This document shows positions 36,306 to 45,087 of a stretch of 64,000 bases of DNA, one piece after another. The notes under the pieces were generated by a model. It ran no database searches. It was given only the letters and a program-made list of their open reading frames with translations, and had not been told where the DNA came from. This stretch comes from Leptospira dzoumogneensis. GTDB taxonomy: Bacteria > Spirochaetota > Leptospiria > Leptospirales > Leptospiraceae. The stretch's first letter is position 1, and every line of letters begins with the position of its first letter. The stretch covers positions 154,496 to 218,495 of the forward strand of contig NZ_RQHS01000016.1 in NCBI RefSeq assembly GCF_004770895.1, read 5' to 3'. Made by a program: the position numbers and the translations under genes.

Positions 36306-39300
36306 TTATGGAACGATCTGCACGCTAAGCGTGTAATCTCTCTCGATCAAAGGAGCGATAAAGAAGTTATTCAAACCGAACTGGAGAGATCCAGGACTCA
36401 CCAAATCAAGATTAAACCCTCGAATTACTTGCTGAGCAGTATCTTGAGAGAACCAAACCGGAAGAGCTTTTGTATCATACACTCCAAGAGCTACTCCAGA
36501 CTGCACTCCTTGGTTAGTCGTGCTCACGAAGAATTCTCCACTCCCTTTCAGTGCAAAAGGTGATAAGGTAGCAGTTCTTCCTCGGATGGTCCGTTTATTA
36601 TTTTCAAAATGTTCCCAAACAGAAAGAACTGTGTTTCCGGAAAGAATCGTTTTTCCTGGCTTTTGGGTTGCTGTCGCAGAAAGTGAACCAATTAACAACT
36701 CATTTGTATATAAGAGCTGCCCATCAGCAAGATTCAGAACTTTCAGATAAATACCACCAGACCTAGAATATGTTACAAATACCTGGCCTCCGGATAAAGA
36801 TGCCTGCAACGCATTCACATCAGAAACACCTGAAACAAGAGTCAAGTCAGTCGTCCCTAATTTAGCTCCTGTACTTAAATCAACTCCCCTTGCATACCAA
36901 ACGTTTGCTGTAGTTTTCCAAATCACGAATCCCCTATTACCGCTTGCCCTGACAATCATTGGACCAGGAATCGTAACAGCGTTTACGTCAAGAGAACTAC
37001 TACCTGTGAGCAAAGCACCAGTAAGGATATTATAAACTCTATATCCAATACCTATATTTCCAGTAGAAGTGTTCACATAGTGGCCAAGAAAAAGGACATT
37101 GGTATTACCCGCTCCGCTGTCTACTCGGTACTCGAATCTGCCCGTAGAGTTATCCGGATGGACCACGTCATCCAACAAAAAAGTATCTACTGTAACAGCT
37201 CCAGTTGATGTATTATAGATACGTGCTCTTCCAAGCTTGTGAATAGAAGGATATGACCCTTGGCTATCTCCCCAAACAACCATAGCGCGATCTGAACTTA
37301 CAGCCACATCTATCCTTGACCAATCGCCTAGATCGTAAAATCTTGTGGTAACTTTTGTCTCTGCAACGGTCGCCGCATACGTCGTCATATTTCGGACCGC
37401 CAAATAAATATCTTTGGCGTTTTCCCAAACAATTACCGCTTTTCCATTATCCAATTTTACAACTAATTCCCCCGGAGAGGTAATCGCAGTTGTGTTAATT
37501 TGAAACTGACCAGCAAGCACGTTGCCCGTAGAAACTTGGAATACTTTACCATAAAGGTTGGTATCTCTCCTCCAAATTACCATGGTCGCATCACCTTCGG
37601 TAACAGATACTGGCTCGCCCAACGGAACCGCAGTTCCAGGATCACTTAAGATTGTATCGGCTGCGAGTGTGCCTGCTTTGTAAGTACGACCGCTATTCGT
37701 AGCCAGTTGGAACATTCCACCGGAAAGGAAACCTGTGAATCCTCCAGCATCAGTCCATGAGTTCCAATAAGGAACCCCTTTATTGTAATTCCCCATCCAG
37801 TTTACTGCGAGATAATCCGGATTGTATCCAAGGCATCCAGAAGGATGGAAGAGATTAGCTCCCGAACAAGATACTGTCCCCGACGTTAGTAGAGGAAGAT
37901 ACTGAGGAAGAGAATAATTTGAAGCAGGAGTTCCTGTTGTTTGAGTATTCCAATCTGCAAGGAAGGAATTATCCACGATTAAGCGTGCATCAGGAGAAAG
38001 CAATGCACCTGGAATAGAGACTGGAGTCGTCTTGATGTTCTTCTTCTTAATTGCCGTATCCAAGACAACCGTAAAGGAACCTTCTGGATAGCCGGGAGTT
38101 GGGAGACTGCTTACTACGATATAAGGGTAAGTATCGCCGCTGACATAAATATAATCATTTACTTCTATCGTCCCATATACTCCGGATAAATAGAGAGTGG
38201 TGTCTCCTACGGTCACTGGAGAACTCAATTCTCCTCTCATCTTTTTCACATCAGTATATTTCAAAGGCCAAATGGTCCTACGATATGCACTGTTCAAAGC
38301 TGGGCGAACATAGATGTTCACTAAACTATTATTCGGATCGACTATGTTGCTCAACTGAGGCATGCGTAAGCAGATTCGGAATGTTTGATCCGCATAACCG
38401 GAAGTATCAATCCACATCTTACGTATTTTATAAGCATCCGTATCATCAGTGTCTTTGTAAACATGAACCCAATCCGTTCTTTGCCCTCCAAAACCTAAAC
38501 TGATCTCAAAATCCATGACTTGGTCGATATTGAAACGTTTTGTTGCAATGGCAGGAGTATATTTGAAATCGCTAAAGTATTGGTAAGAGCCACCGTTTTC
38601 TGGTAATCCGAAACTTGGATTCAAATATTTGGTCTGATCCAGCTTAACCGTAAATACAACCTTCTCGTTAAATCCTACTTTTCCTACATAGAAAGATTTT
38701 TGGTCCGGCTCATATGGATTCTCGCCGAATTGAGAAAGATCCCACTGAGTATTCAGTTTAAAGAATGAATTAGGATCATTTGGATTGATGGATCCACCTG
38801 TCAGATTGGAACCGGAAATTCCGATTGGTGTCGCTCCGTATGGCGGATTCTCTTCATTTTTAGCAAGGTCTTTAACAGTAATATAAACTATGTCATAATA
38901 GTCGCCTGCCCAGATAATTGAATCCACACCTTTTACCATTTGAGCCTTACGGATATTACCCGGATCAAAAATACGAATATTTGAACCATCGACCCAATAT
39001 TCAGTGGGTGCGTTAAATTTACCATGCGAGTAAATTGCCCAGACACCTGCAGTTTTTCTTTCTTCTTCTGTCCATGAATTGATCGGCTTCTGAACACAAG
39101 CAGTACGGCTGACTCCATCAGAACCTGCAAATGTCTGATTTACGCAAGGCAAGTTCGTTGGGATTCCTGCTATAGATTTAATTCCCTTAATATGTAGTTT
39201 TGAATCACCTAAGGATGGAGCAAACTCACTATAATCAAGAACATAATCTTGAAACTCTACTTGGGGTCCTGAACAGGCAATCCTTTCTAATGCTTTCTTA

Positions 39301-40682
39301 AGTGTTACGCCAGGAGATAATGTAGTAGCAGTAGTCGTCACGCAAGGATTATTCGAACTTAAATCATCAAAGGCAGCAACTCTATATTTTTCTCTATATT
39401 GTGGCCCGTAAATTTTAATTAAACTTGTTCTTCCTTTGGAATTTTCCTCTACGATCTTCAAGTTATCACCCGAAAAATTCAATAGAGCGGATTTATAATT
39501 CGAATCCGCAACATGAGTCATCGTGTAATCTACGATGAAAATTTTTGGAGTATAACCGGAAGCAATTGCACTTTCAATTTCTGCAGTATTTAAGTTCGGA
39601 AGTTCCACAACATATGGTCCGAAATCATCTCCCCCATAAACTTCTACTTGGAATAAACTATAATCGTCATTTCTCAAACGGAAACTTTGAACTGGAATTA
39701 AATCTCCTCGAGCATCTTCAAACATTAAAGTGCAAAGAATATTGCTTAGCTTAACTGGCATGTTAACCGATCTATTTTTAATATATAGTGCGGCCCTTAC
39801 ATAACCTGCATTTGCATCGACTTTCGAAGTCTGGTTAATTTTAGAACTTTTTTCCGATCTATATTTCCTAGCCTTATTACTTGCGGAATCAGACTTAACA
39901 GTTTTTGCTTCTTTATCGATATCGTTCTTAAACGGTTTATCTGCCCATTTTGTCGTAGTCGCTTCGTCTAAATTTCTAGCAGCCCAGCTATTTGCGGTTT
40001 TGTAAGACGCTGATGCAGAAGCAGACATCGCAGCAGGAGATTCTGATCCACCTACAGAAACTGAAACGCTTGCACTAGCCTCTACTTGATTAGATCCGCT
40101 TGCTTCTACTTCCCTTTTATATTGATCTTGGAATTGAACTGTTCTTAAATTTAATTCATTTTGGTGAATTGATTCGGAGCCCTCATTCTTAGTGGACTCC
40201 AGATCGTTCGAATTGATCTCGCTTACGATCTCGTCACTTTCACCAGAACTACTTTTTAAAATAGCGATCTTCATGGTAACTGGCGGTGCGACAACTGTGT
40301 CAATATCGGGATAATCGGCTACCCATACGTTCGTAGTAGTTTCATTGATGTTTAATATTCCATCTCCATCGAAATCGTTAACGATTGTAGTTCCGGTAGG
40401 ATCAATTGCGCCGCCAAAAGCTTGAGCGCTTACTTTTGTTCCCGGTTTCAAATTAAAAAGGTTATTTACCGGAGTTGTTGGTGTTCCACCATTCCCGCCA
40501 GGAATAGGAACTCCGCCCTTATCTACCACTAGAGGAACCTTTTCCGCAACTAACCATGTGGCTTTTTTCAAATCCACATCTCCGCTGCCAAAACCCCAGT
40601 CGCTTAAACAACTTGCAAAAGAAAGTACAACAGAAGTTATAATAACTTTTCTAACAACAATCCTAACGATCAAATCGAACAT
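36306..40682 (-). CDS. PA-like pore-forming lipoprotein (binary-toxin B family) with C-terminal propeller-like repeats
   Basis: I start at the ATG at 40682, preceded by GGAGG; the frame extends 17 codons upstream without support. The lipobox is LSFASC (Cys25). A Ca-binding-like DFDGDG (103-108) and WVADYP (120-125) precede a Ser/Ala/Val stretch (200-228), the expected place of the membrane-inserting hairpin. Then come YVRAALYIKNR, NFSGDNLKIVE (402-412), YRVAAFDD and TLKKAL (460-465). These segments, in this order, recall anthrax protective antigen domain 2-3 (AAYP, EVHASF..GGSVSAGF, IRYVNTG, IFNGKDLNLVE, TLKEAL). The last 400 residues have about seven VIW-type repeats suggesting a beta-propeller instead of the PA receptor-binding domain. 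Confidence 0.75.
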   Translation of the reverse strand: MFDLIVRIVVRKVIITSVVLSFASCLSDWGFGSGDVDLKKATWLVAEKVPLVVDKGGVPIPGGNGGTPTTPVNNLFNLKPGTKVSAQAFGGAIDPTGTTIVNDFDGDGILNINETTTNVWVADYPDIDTVVAPPVTMKIAILKSSSGESDEIVSEINSNDLESTKNEGSESIHQNELNLRTVQFQDQYKREVEASGSNQVEASASVSVSVGGSESPAAMSASASASYKTANSWAARNLDEATTTKWADKPFKNDIDKEAKTVKSDSASNKARKYRSEKSSKINQTSKVDANAGYVRAALYIKNRSVNMPVKLSNILCTLMFEDARGDLIPVQSFRLRNDDYSLFQVEVYGGDDFGPYVVELPNLNTAEIESAIASGYTPKIFIVDYTMTHVADSNYKSALLNFSGDNLKIVEENSKGRTSLIKIYGPQYREKYRVAAFDDLSSNNPCVTTTATTLSPGVTLKKALERIACSGPQVEFQDYVLDYSEFAPSLGDSKLHIKGIKSIAGIPTNLPCVNQTFAGSDGVSRTACVQKPINSWTEEERKTAGVWAIYSHGKFNAPTEYWVDGSNIRIFDPGNIRKAQMVKGVDSIIWAGDYYDIVYITVKDLAKNEENPPYGATPIGISGSNLTGGSINPNDPNSFFKLNTQWDLSQFGENPYEPDQKSFYVGKVGFNEKVVFTVKLDQTKYLNPSFGLPENGGSYQYFSDFKYTPAIATKRFNIDQVMDFEISLGFGGQRTDWVHVYKDTDDTDAYKIRKMWIDTSGYADQTFRICLRMPQLSNIVDPNNSLVNIYVRPALNSAYRRTIWPLKYTDVKKMRGELSSPVTVGDTTLYLSGVYGTIEVNDYIYVSGDTYPYIVVSSLPTPGYPEGSFTVVLDTAIKKKNIKTTPVSIPGALLSPDARLIVDNSFLADWNTQTTGTPASNYSLPQYLPLLTSGTVSCSGANLFHPSGCLGYNPDYLAVNWMGNYNKGVPYWNSWTDAGGFTGFLSGGMFQLATNSGRTYKAGTLAADTILSDPGTAVPLGEPVSVTEGDATMVIWRRDTNLYGKVFQVSTGNVLAGQFQINTTAITSPGELVVKLDNGKAVIVWENAKDIYLAVRNMTTYAATVAETKVTTRFYDLGDWSRIDVAVSSDRAMVVWGDSQGSYPSIHKLGRARIYNTSTGAVTVDTFLLDDVVHPDNSTGRFEYRVDSGAGNTNVLFLGHYVNTSTGNIGIGYRVYNILTGALLTGSSSLDVNAVTIPGPMIVRASGNRGFVIWKTTANVWYARGVDLSTGAKLGTTDLTLVSGVSDVNALQASLSGGQVFVTYSRSGGIYLKVLNLADGQLLYTNELLIGSLSATATQKPGKTILSGNTVLSVWEHFENNKRTIRGRTATLSPFALKGSGEFFVSTTNQGVQSGVALGVYDTKALPVWFSQDTAQQVIRGFNLDLVSPGSLQFGLNNFFIAPLIERDYTLSVQIVP

Positions 40683-40985
40683 CGAACGAACCTCCGGTTC
40701 CCCATCACTTAAAGAACCAAATCCAAAATACAAAACATCCCGGACAAATTTTTCGACATGAGTCTACTTTTTTGACTGAGTTCAAATCTTTACTCACAGT
40801 TTTGTCAGATTCATCTTTGAATCGAAACAGAACTTGGGCGTTTGAATGGACGTTTGAAAAAAGTTCCCATTTTTGTCTAATTTTTTGCGGGAGACTTAAA
40901 AAAATTTTTGAAACGTTAAGAAAACAGGCAGTTATCAGAACAAAATCCGGTTAACGGAGAAAAATTTGGGAACCTTTTCTATCAA

Positions 40986-41053
40986 ATGGGATAACGGACT
41001 TCAATAAGCGGCTATCCCATAATGGATATTTTACATTATCCTAATATGGGATA
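40986..41053. promoter_or_regulatory. Three ATGGGATA elements with an imperfect hairpin
   Basis: ATGGGATA occurs at 40986-40993 and 41046-41053, and inverted (TATCCCAT) at 41013-41020. The last two extend to TATCCCATA..TATGGGATA and enclose GGATA..TATCC, giving a roughly 16-bp imperfect dyad. They lie upstream of the PA-like gene and may be operator sites. Confidence 0.4.
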
Positions 41054-41190
41054 TTTATATGTCGAATTCTTGATAAAAATTTATATTTTATATTTTTATA
41101 ATATAAAAATCCTAATATCTGGAATTTAATTATTTATAAACTCATTGAATTGTCTGCAAATAGTTCGGGAATCAAATCATAAAGTCACTC

Positions 41191-41220
41191 TTCTCCTCTT
41201 GATTTCGATCAAGAGGAGAA
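41191..41220 (+). promoter_or_regulatory. 13-bp perfect hairpin with TTCG loop masking a ribosome binding site
   Basis: TTCTCCTCTTGAT pairs perfectly with ATCAAGAGGAGAA around a TTCG tetraloop. The 3' arm contains the AGAGGAGA that would serve the ATG at 41227, so the stem would hide that ribosome binding site. Confidence 0.6.
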
Positions 41221-41226
41221 TCATTC

Positions 41227-41319
41227 ATGAATTTTTTCACACTAGATTCAGATTATTCCTTAATGGATACGGTTACCTCATTTAGGGTAACGGATATTCT
41301 CCTCAGAATTCAGGAATGA
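41227..41319 (+). CDS. Possible 30-aa leader peptide
   Basis: A 30-codon frame, MNFFTLDSDYSLMDTVTSFR through DILLRIQE and a TGA stop, starts seven bases after an AGGAGA that is sealed in a 13-bp hairpin. It lies about 400 bp before the SDR-thiolase operon. It could be a leader peptide or a chance frame; amino-acid composition shows no obvious attenuation run. Confidence 0.35.
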   Translation: MNFFTLDSDYSLMDTVTSFRVTDILLRIQE

Positions 41320-41537
41320 ACTCATACATTTTCATCATATAGAGATCGATTTTATTGCGGAAGACTCAACTTGCATCTTTTCTTGCACTAAAACATCTTT
41401 TTTCAATAATATATTAAATATTTATAATATATTATTATCCCTCTCAGTCCAATTAAGTATAAAATCATTTAAAAAATGAGACATATCCTACCATTACCGA
41501 CCGTTCACAACAAAACCGTCCTCCCCCTAAATCTTGC

Positions 41538-41569
41538 GAACAAATGTTCAATAAAAACGAACAGTGTTC
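41538..41569. promoter_or_regulatory. Paired GAAC-type dyads upstream of the SDR-thiolase operon
   Basis: GAACAAATGTTC (41538-41549) and GAACAGTGTTC (41559-41569) are inverted repeats whose centres are 20.5 bp apart, about two helical turns. The spacing suggests cooperative dimer binding. A TetR-type lipid regulator or a GAAC-N4-GTTC LexA-like site are both possible. Confidence 0.45.
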
Positions 41570-41723
41570 CATGGTCTTACAATCCAATGAATTTTTCTTG
41601 TCGGGAATCCAGGTAGAATCCATCTTTTACCAGAACAATCGTTCTACTTCAAACAGATCAAATTCTATCTGTACGATCCGAAAGTTTCAAAATTCGTTAT
41701 CCGAGGACATAAGAGGGATCCAA

Positions 41724-42491
41724 ATGGCAAAACAATTCGAAGGTAAAGTCGCATTAGTTACGGGAGCTGCATCTCCCAGAGGTTTAGGCCGCGCTATCGC
41801 CAATACTATCGCAAGAGATGGTGGAGATGTGGTCGTTGTAGACTTAAATAAAGAGCATATCGAGCAAGCAGCTGCTGATATCGCTAAAGAATTCGGCGTT
41901 AAAACATTAGGTATTCCGGTAAACGTTACTAAACCGGAAGACTGCGACGCTGCTATCAATGCTGTTAAAGAGAAATTCGGTAAATTGGACTTCTTAGTAA
42001 ACAACGCAGGTGTTCTGAAAGATAATCTTTTCATCAGAATGAGCGAGCAAGAGTATGATTTCGTGATGGATGTAAACGCGAAAGGTGTGTTCTTAATGAC
42101 CAAGTATGCTTCTAAACTTCTTTTAAAAGCTCCTTCCGGTAGAATTGTGAACATCTCTTCTCTTTCAGGTCTTTCAGGTCAGCCTGGACAAGCCAACTAT
42201 TCTTCTTCTAAGGCTGCTGTAATCGCTCTTACTAAAGTTGCCGCGAGAGAATTTTCAGGCAGAAACGTTTTAGTAAATGCAGTTTGCCCTGGTTACGTGC
42301 AAACAGACATGACTGCTTCTCTTCCGGAAGAAGTCCAAAAAAAACTTACCGATCCTATGTTCATTCCTTTGAAGAGACCTGGTACTCAACAAGAGATCGC
42401 TAACGCTGTTGAATTTTTCCTTTCAGACAAAGCATCTTATATCACCGGTGTTTTCCTCCGTGTAGACGGCGGCGCCGGTATCGGAATGTAA
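41724..42491 (+). CDS. FabG-like short-chain dehydrogenase/3-ketoacyl reductase
   Basis: The start at 41724 follows AAGAGGGATCCAA; the frame upstream is non-coding in composition. The 255-aa product has [14 protein letters not shown], a variant of the SDR cofactor loop, with NNAGVLKD, the catalytic Ser in [15 protein letters not shown] and a C-terminal [16 protein letters not shown]. This fits 3-oxoacyl-ACP/CoA reductases. Thiolase and DUF35 genes follow within 10 bp and by overlap, so it probably acts on 3-ketoacyl-CoA in a fatty acid or sterol/isoprenoid side-chain pathway. Confidence 0.9.
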   Translation: MAKQFEGKVALVTGAASPRGLGRAIANTIARDGGDVVVVDLNKEHIEQAAADIAKEFGVKTLGIPVNVTKPEDCDAAINAVKEKFGKLDFLVNNAGVLKDNLFIRMSEQEYDFVMDVNAKGVFLMTKYASKLLLKAPSGRIVNISSLSGLSGQPGQANYSSSKAAVIALTKVAAREFSGRNVLVNAVCPGYVQTDMTASLPEEVQKKLTDPMFIPLKRPGTQQEIANAVEFFLSDKASYITGVFLRVDGGAGIGM

Positions 42492-42501
42492 GGAGTTATC
42501 C

Positions 42502-43665
42502 ATGAGAGAAGTAGCAATCATCGGGGCCTATGAAACGGTCCACGGTAATCATAAAGATAGGACTTTACGCGATCTAGTTACTGAAGCCGGTAACGGTGCT
42601 ATCAAAGATTCAGGCATAGACAGAAAAGAGATCCAAGCTGTTTATGTGGGGAATTATGCCGGTAATGAGTTTAACGCTCAAAACACTATGGGTTCTTATG
42701 CAGCCAACTTACTCGGATTAGGTGATCGTCCAGCTATCAGAACCGAAGGAGCTTGCGCTTCCGGCGGGATTGCGATGAGACAGGGTGTTCTTGCTGTTGC
42801 ATCCGGCCTGTACGATACTGTTTTAGTTCTGGGCGTGGAAAAAATGAACGGTTTAGATCCTGAAACCACGATGGAAATCGTGGCAAGAGGCCAAGACCAA
42901 GATGTAGAAGGCGGTTATTGTATCTCCGGTCCTTCCGGTTTTGCGCTAAACGCGATCCGTCATATGCATGAGTTCGGAACTACTAAGGAAATGTTAGCAA
43001 CTGTTGCTGAAAAAAACTATTTCCACGGCAGTCTAAATCCATTTGCCCATAAACAAAAAGAGATTTCTTTCAATAATATTATGAGAGCAAGAATGGTAAC
43101 TACTCCATTCGGTTTTCATGATGTTTCTTTGGTTACGGATGCTTCTGCGGCGGTTGTGATCACTACTAAGGAAAAGGCAAAATCCGTTCGTAAGGACTAT
43201 GTTGTTGTAAAAGGTTCCGGGATCGGTGGAGACTACTTCAATGTGGCTCTTAAAAAAGATTCAGTAAGCTTCCCCGCATCTGTTCAAGCGGCTACAGAGG
43301 CATTTAAAATGGCCGGTATAGAAAGAAAGGACATCGATGTTCTGGAATGCCATGACTGCTTCACGATTACCGAGATCATCAATATAGAAGATCTTGGCTT
43401 TGTAGAAAAAGGAAAAGGCGGCCAGTTCACTAAAGACGGCCATACTCGATTGGGCGGAAAACTTCCTGTAAACACTTCAGGCGGTTTGAAAGCAAAAGGC
43501 CATCCGGTTGGTGCTACAGGCGTTGGTCAAGTTGTGGAGATGACTTACCAACTCAGAGACCAATCCGAAAAACGACAAGTAGCGAATGCCCGCACTGCTT
43601 TAACTCATGTTTTAGGCGGCCCGGGTGCAGTTAGTATAGTGCATATTCTGCAGAGGGGGGAATAA
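42502..43665 (+). CDS. Thiolase family protein (SCP-x/acetyl-CoA acetyltransferase-like)
   Basis: This 387-aa thiolase has the acyl-binding Cys in TEGACASGGIAMRQG, the His pair in ECHDCFTITEI and KGHPVGATGVGQV, and a shortened C-terminus without the second Cys motif of classical thiolases. That pattern belongs to the SCP-x/lipid-transfer thiolase branch, which usually works with a DUF35 partner. The DUF35 gene starts on the last base of this gene, in keeping with a two-subunit enzyme. An AAGGAG ribosome site precedes the ATG. Confidence 0.9.
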   Translation: MREVAIIGAYETVHGNHKDRTLRDLVTEAGNGAIKDSGIDRKEIQAVYVGNYAGNEFNAQNTMGSYAANLLGLGDRPAIRTEGACASGGIAMRQGVLAVASGLYDTVLVLGVEKMNGLDPETTMEIVARGQDQDVEGGYCISGPSGFALNAIRHMHEFGTTKEMLATVAEKNYFHGSLNPFAHKQKEISFNNIMRARMVTTPFGFHDVSLVTDASAAVVITTKEKAKSVRKDYVVVKGSGIGGDYFNVALKKDSVSFPASVQAATEAFKMAGIERKDIDVLECHDCFTITEIINIEDLGFVEKGKGGQFTKDGHTRLGGKLPVNTSGGLKAKGHPVGATGVGQVVEMTYQLRDQSEKRQVANARTALTHVLGGPGAVSIVHILQRGE

Positions 43666-44024
43666 TGGCGGAGATTATGGAAGCTCATTCTTTAACCGGA
43701 AAAAAATGCAAGTCCTGCGGATTCGAAGCTACTGATCCTGTTGTTTCTTGCACAAGCTGTGGATCGGATGATGTGGAAGCTAAAACTTTTTCAGGCAAAG
43801 GAAAAGTTTACACTTACACTGTGGTTCATGTCGGTTTCGGTCATTTGGCTCCAAGAGCGCCTTACGTTCTTGCAGTCATCGAGCTGGAAGAAGGTGCAAA
43901 AACCATGAGTATTATCGAAGGAGAATACCAAGGTAAACCTGTCACTGAATCCGTTGCGATCGATATGCCTGTTCTTTTCGATAGAACAGAAACTTCGACG
44001 GGATTTATTTTTAAACCCGCTTGA
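43665..44024 (+). CDS. DUF35 zinc-ribbon/OB-fold acyl-CoA-binding protein
   Basis: This 119-aa protein has an N-terminal rubredoxin-like zinc ribbon (CKSCGF and CTSCGS) followed by an OB-fold (GKGKVYTYTVVHVGFGHLAPRAPYVLAVIEL). DUF35 proteins bind acyl-CoA and partner SCP-x thiolases. Its ATG shares a base with the thiolase stop, indicating translational coupling. A terminator hairpin follows within 15 bases, closing the operon. Confidence 0.9.
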   Translation: MAEIMEAHSLTGKKCKSCGFEATDPVVSCTSCGSDDVEAKTFSGKGKVYTYTVVHVGFGHLAPRAPYVLAVIELEEGAKTMSIIEGEYQGKPVTESVAIDMPVLFDRTETSTGFIFKPA

Positions 44025-44034
44025 TCTAAAAAGG

Positions 44035-44065
44035 AAGCGGGGTGGGACTCCCCCGCTTTTGTTTT
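44035..44065 (+). terminator. Intrinsic terminator of the SDR-thiolase-DUF35 operon
   Basis: AAGCGGGG pairs with CCCCGCTT around an 8-base loop, and TTTTGTTTT follows. It starts 10 bases after the DUF35 stop. Confidence 0.8.
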
Positions 44066-44274
44066 ACAAAAAACCAATAAGTCCGATTCTTTTCCATTCT
44101 CAGAAATCGATATTAAGAATCATCTCCGGATGCTTTGACAAAAGTCAATTTTCGGTTCCTTCTACACTTTACCCGAAATCCTTTGCGGAATCCGCGCCGA
44201 CAATACCGTGACAAAAAGTTCTTTGCTTTCTCTTTCTGAAAAAGAAACTTGGAACCAATATAAAGGAGTAATCC

Positions 44275-44691
44275 ATGAAGACTCGGGCAATCCTGATTTC
44301 CCTTTTTGTTTCCATTCTCTCCCTCATCTTCCTATTGAACTGCGGAGATAAAGAAAAGCCGAAAGAAGAAGCTGCACCTGTAGCAAGTGCAGCAGCAACT
44401 TTAAGTCCTGAAGTAGAAGAAGGTAAAAAACTTTTTCTTGAAAACGGATGTAACGCATGTCACGGCGATACAGGTGCTGGAGACGGAGCAGCTGCGGCTA
44501 GCTTAAATCCAAAGCCTAGAAATTACAAAGCACCTGCTAACGAGTGGAAAAATGGTCCTACAGAGGCAGGAATTCTAAAAACTTTGAATAACGGAATTCC
44601 AAGCAACCCTGTGATGACCTCCTACAAGTTCTTAGGCGACGAAAAACTTAAAAAGATTTCTAAGTACGTAATCTACCTAAACCAAAATTAA
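44275..44691 (+). CDS. Monohaem cytochrome c lipoprotein
   Basis: The signal ends FLLNC, giving a lipoprotein, followed by an Ala/Glu-rich linker. One haem motif CNACH is present in KKLFLENGCNACHGDTGAGDG, with a distal Met candidate in NPVMTSYKFLGDEKLKKISKYV. This is a small class I cytochrome c, anchored at the envelope, likely passing electrons between periplasmic partners. The ATG is preceded by AAAGGAGTAATCC. It stands alone, bounded by a terminator on each side. Confidence 0.9.
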   Translation: MKTRAILISLFVSILSLIFLLNCGDKEKPKEEAAPVASAAATLSPEVEEGKKLFLENGCNACHGDTGAGDGAAAASLNPKPRNYKAPANEWKNGPTEAGILKTLNNGIPSNPVMTSYKFLGDEKLKKISKYVIYLNQN

Positions 44692-44703
44692 TTCCAATTC
44701 TCC

Positions 44704-44737
44704 GGGAGTCCGAAAGGACTCCCTTCTTGATTTTTTC
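44704..44737 (+). terminator. Intrinsic terminator after the cytochrome c gene
   Basis: GGGAGTCC and GGACTCCC form an 8-bp stem with a GAAA tetraloop, followed by TTCTTGATTTTTT, 12 bases after the stop. Confidence 0.85.
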
Positions 44738-44783
44738 CCACTTTTCTTCTGGAAGTTTTCCACCCCCATTTCAACCTAGCTTT

Positions 44784-44996
44784 GTGAGCCAATCCTCTTC
44801 TTTACCACATTGCGACAGTTGCGGAACAGACAGAAAATCCCCTCTTTCTAGAGAAGTGAAAGCTTACGGCAAATGGGCCTGGTTTTTGATCCTTTTCGGG
44901 ATCTCTTCCAAACCTACCGCTGTTTCCTTTCAATGTTCCCAGTGCGGCCAGATTTTCGACAGACTTTCTCCGGAGGAGCTAGAGCACTACGTTTAA
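44784..44996 (+). CDS. Small zinc-ribbon-like protein
   Basis: Two Cys pairs, CDSCG and CSQCG, bracket a hydrophobic central segment (YGKWAWFLILFGISS), giving a likely zinc-ribbon or membrane-associated ribbon of about 70 aa. I choose the GTG at 44784. The frame runs upstream to 44727 but that part overlaps the terminator of the previous gene. No family is recognised. The STAS gene starts 90 bp later. Confidence 0.6.
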   Translation: MSQSSSLPHCDSCGTDRKSPLSREVKAYGKWAWFLILFGISSKPTAVSFQCSQCGQIFDRLSPEELEHYV

Positions 44997-45087
44997 TCGG
45001 AGAACCTTCCAGTAGACGGTCGGTTTTTCCCAGGAAACGGGATTGACTGTCTTCAAGTGGGAAGGTCTTTTGTGCTAAATAAGGCAG

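Larger units (their letters stand above)
40683..41723. promoter_or_regulatory. AT-rich regulatory gap between the PA-like gene and the SDR operon
   Basis: This 1-kb divergent region contains no long gene. It holds three ATGGGATA motifs with a nested hairpin (40986-41053), a very AT-rich stretch (41070-41150), a UUCG-loop hairpin with a 30-codon frame (41191-41319), and two GAAC-type dyads (41538-41569) upstream of the SDR gene. Confidence 0.55.
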
